This document shows, one piece after another, positions 5,865 through 6,675 of a stretch of DNA of 6,675 nucleotides (its first letter is position 1; each line of letters begins with the position of its first letter). This DNA is from Planctomycetaceae bacterium (lineage in GTDB: Bacteria; Planctomycetota; Planctomycetia; Pirellulales; UBA1268), in the NCBI GenBank assembly GCA_002862165.1, contig PKCL01000288.1:1-6675 (forward strand). The letters run 5' to 3'. The position numbers were made by a program, and so were the translations under genes. A model generated the notes under the pieces. It was given only the letters and a program-made list of their open reading frames with translations, was not told the origin of the DNA and made no database searches.

Positions 5865-6675
5865 TCACTCTTGTGTATGGGGTACGGCCTGTTTGATAAT
5901 GCCCAGAGTTTTCTGGTGAGCTTCCTTGAGGAATTCGTTGGGTTCACGTTTGCGATAGATCGGGTTATAGAGTTCAAGGGAAACGCACCCGGTATATCCA
6001 ATCTCATAAAGAATTCTCAGTTGTTCAACCAGTGGAAGAATCCCATCGCCTGGTAGGACTCGCTTTTCATCACACCAGGTGTCTTGGGGTTCTAGTCCCT
6101 CCGGTGAATCAGCAAACTGAAAGATTGCGATTGCATTTGGATTCAACATGCGCAAAGCATTTGTTTCTGTACCACCGTGAAAATTGTGATATGTGTCAGG
6201 AATAATCTTTGCGTCTGGCCATCCTGACATCATGCCAACATCAACGGCATCAGACATTGTTTTGAGTTGCGGCACGGCATTGAGAAAGATGATGCCTGTT
6301 TTGAGGCCATAATCATTTAGTGCGATTTCACTGATTCGCCGGTAGCACCAGGCGCCAATCTCCTTAGTAAAAGTCTCTCGTTTTTGTAAATCAGGAATGA
6401 TTTGAACATGCTCCGAACCAATGTCACGAATCATACGAAGTCTTGTGTGGTGTTCTTCAAGCCGAGATTCAAAGTCTTCTTTCGTGTTCCCAAGACTTCC
6501 CCATAGACCAATGACACTCGGAACAAAGATTCCTTTATCATGAATATTCTTTCCGAGATCCTTGAGAGACCCACCTGCTTCTTCGTATGCCGTTAATTCT
6601 CGGTCCCATGGCTCAAGTGCGTCAAAAGAAGAACGTGCAACGACTTCAACTTTTTTTTCGAGTGGCAGATCCTTT
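5865..6675 (-). CDS. Sugar phosphate isomerase/epimerase-like TIM barrel (IolI/AP-endonuclease-2 fold), 5' end missing
   Basis: The frame stays open from the stop at 5865 to the right edge, so the Met at 6434 is internal and the start lies outside the window. There are 269 visible residues; perhaps only the first strand is lacking. Counting from the right edge, the family pattern is clear: LEPWDRE (20-26) after the first helix, PDTYHNFHGGT (159-169), QFADSPEG (186-193), RVLPGDG (205-211), and GYTGCVSLELYNPIY (226-240) near the end. No signal is visible in the part present, and relatives are cytoplasmic enzymes that isomerise or epimerise sugars or inositol derivatives. Compared with the recalled B. 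subtilis IolI sequence, Asp160 and Glu234 match two metal ligands, but the other two positions are Ile129 and Gln186 instead of Glu and His. Activity of the usual metal-dependent kind is therefore uncertain. The gene is convergent with the sulfatase. Confidence 0.85.
   Translation of the reverse strand, partial: KDLPLEKKVEVVARSSFDALEPWDRELTAYEEAGGSLKDLGKNIHDKGIFVPSVIGLWGSLGNTKEDFESRLEEHHTRLRMIRDIGSEHVQIIPDLQKRETFTKEIGAWCYRRISEIALNDYGLKTGIIFLNAVPQLKTMSDAVDVGMMSGWPDAKIIPDTYHNFHGGTETNALRMLNPNAIAIFQFADSPEGLEPQDTWCDEKRVLPGDGILPLVEQLRILYEIGYTGCVSLELYNPIYRKREPNEFLKEAHQKTLGIIKQAVPHTQE

Noticed and set aside
5811..6056. Small + strand frame of 81 codons after the sulfatase
   Set aside because: It is mostly antisense to the conserved C-terminal part of the isomerase-like gene and has no ribosome site or recognisable domain.
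6651..6658. Run of eight T residues as a terminator or slippage site
   Set aside because: It encodes two Lys codons in the open isomerase-like frame, no hairpin adjoins it, and the frame is intact across it.

Overview
The window looks like a bacterial chromosome segment, most plausibly from a planctomycete or a relative in the PVC group. That assignment is an inference. It rests on a secreted family S1 sulfatase next to a secreted COG4099-type serine hydrolase and an AP-endonuclease-2-fold sugar isomerase, a mix abundant in planctomycete genomes, and on moderate, AT-leaning base composition. No rRNA, tRNA, CRISPR array, insertion sequence or phage gene is visible. Coding density is high and the longest gene-free stretch is 114 bases.

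There are four transcription blocks. (1) Positions 1-3441, + strand: a tripartite-efflux-type ABC cassette made of a periplasmic adaptor (HlyD/MacA-like, 5' end cut by the window), a MacB/FtsX-type permease and a LolD/MacB-type ATPase. The last two genes overlap by 8 bases. The ATPase and permease, fused in classical MacB, are separate proteins here. (2) Positions 3477-4247, - strand: a secreted alpha/beta hydrolase of the predicted-peptidase/esterase type. (3) Positions 4362-5789, + strand: a secreted sulfatase, divergent from the hydrolase across a 114-base gap that carries short direct repeats. (4) Positions 5865-6675, - strand: a sugar phosphate isomerase/epimerase-like TIM barrel, convergent with the sulfatase and running off the right edge.

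The ABC genes should form one machine: ATPase in the cytoplasm, permease in the inner membrane, adaptor in the periplasm. The substrate is unknown and no outer-membrane TolC-type gene is in view. The other three genes fit breakdown of sulfated or esterified glycans or similar compounds: extracytoplasmic removal of sulfate and ester groups, then cytoplasmic sugar conversion. They lie in separate transcription units, so a shared pathway is only a hypothesis.

I found no clear evidence of a wholly new system. The points most worth checking are the apparent loss of two of the four expected metal ligands in the isomerase-like protein, the repeated AACGTA element ahead of the sulfatase, and the sulfatase's variant metal motif (SEQG) and cysteine-rich active-site loop.
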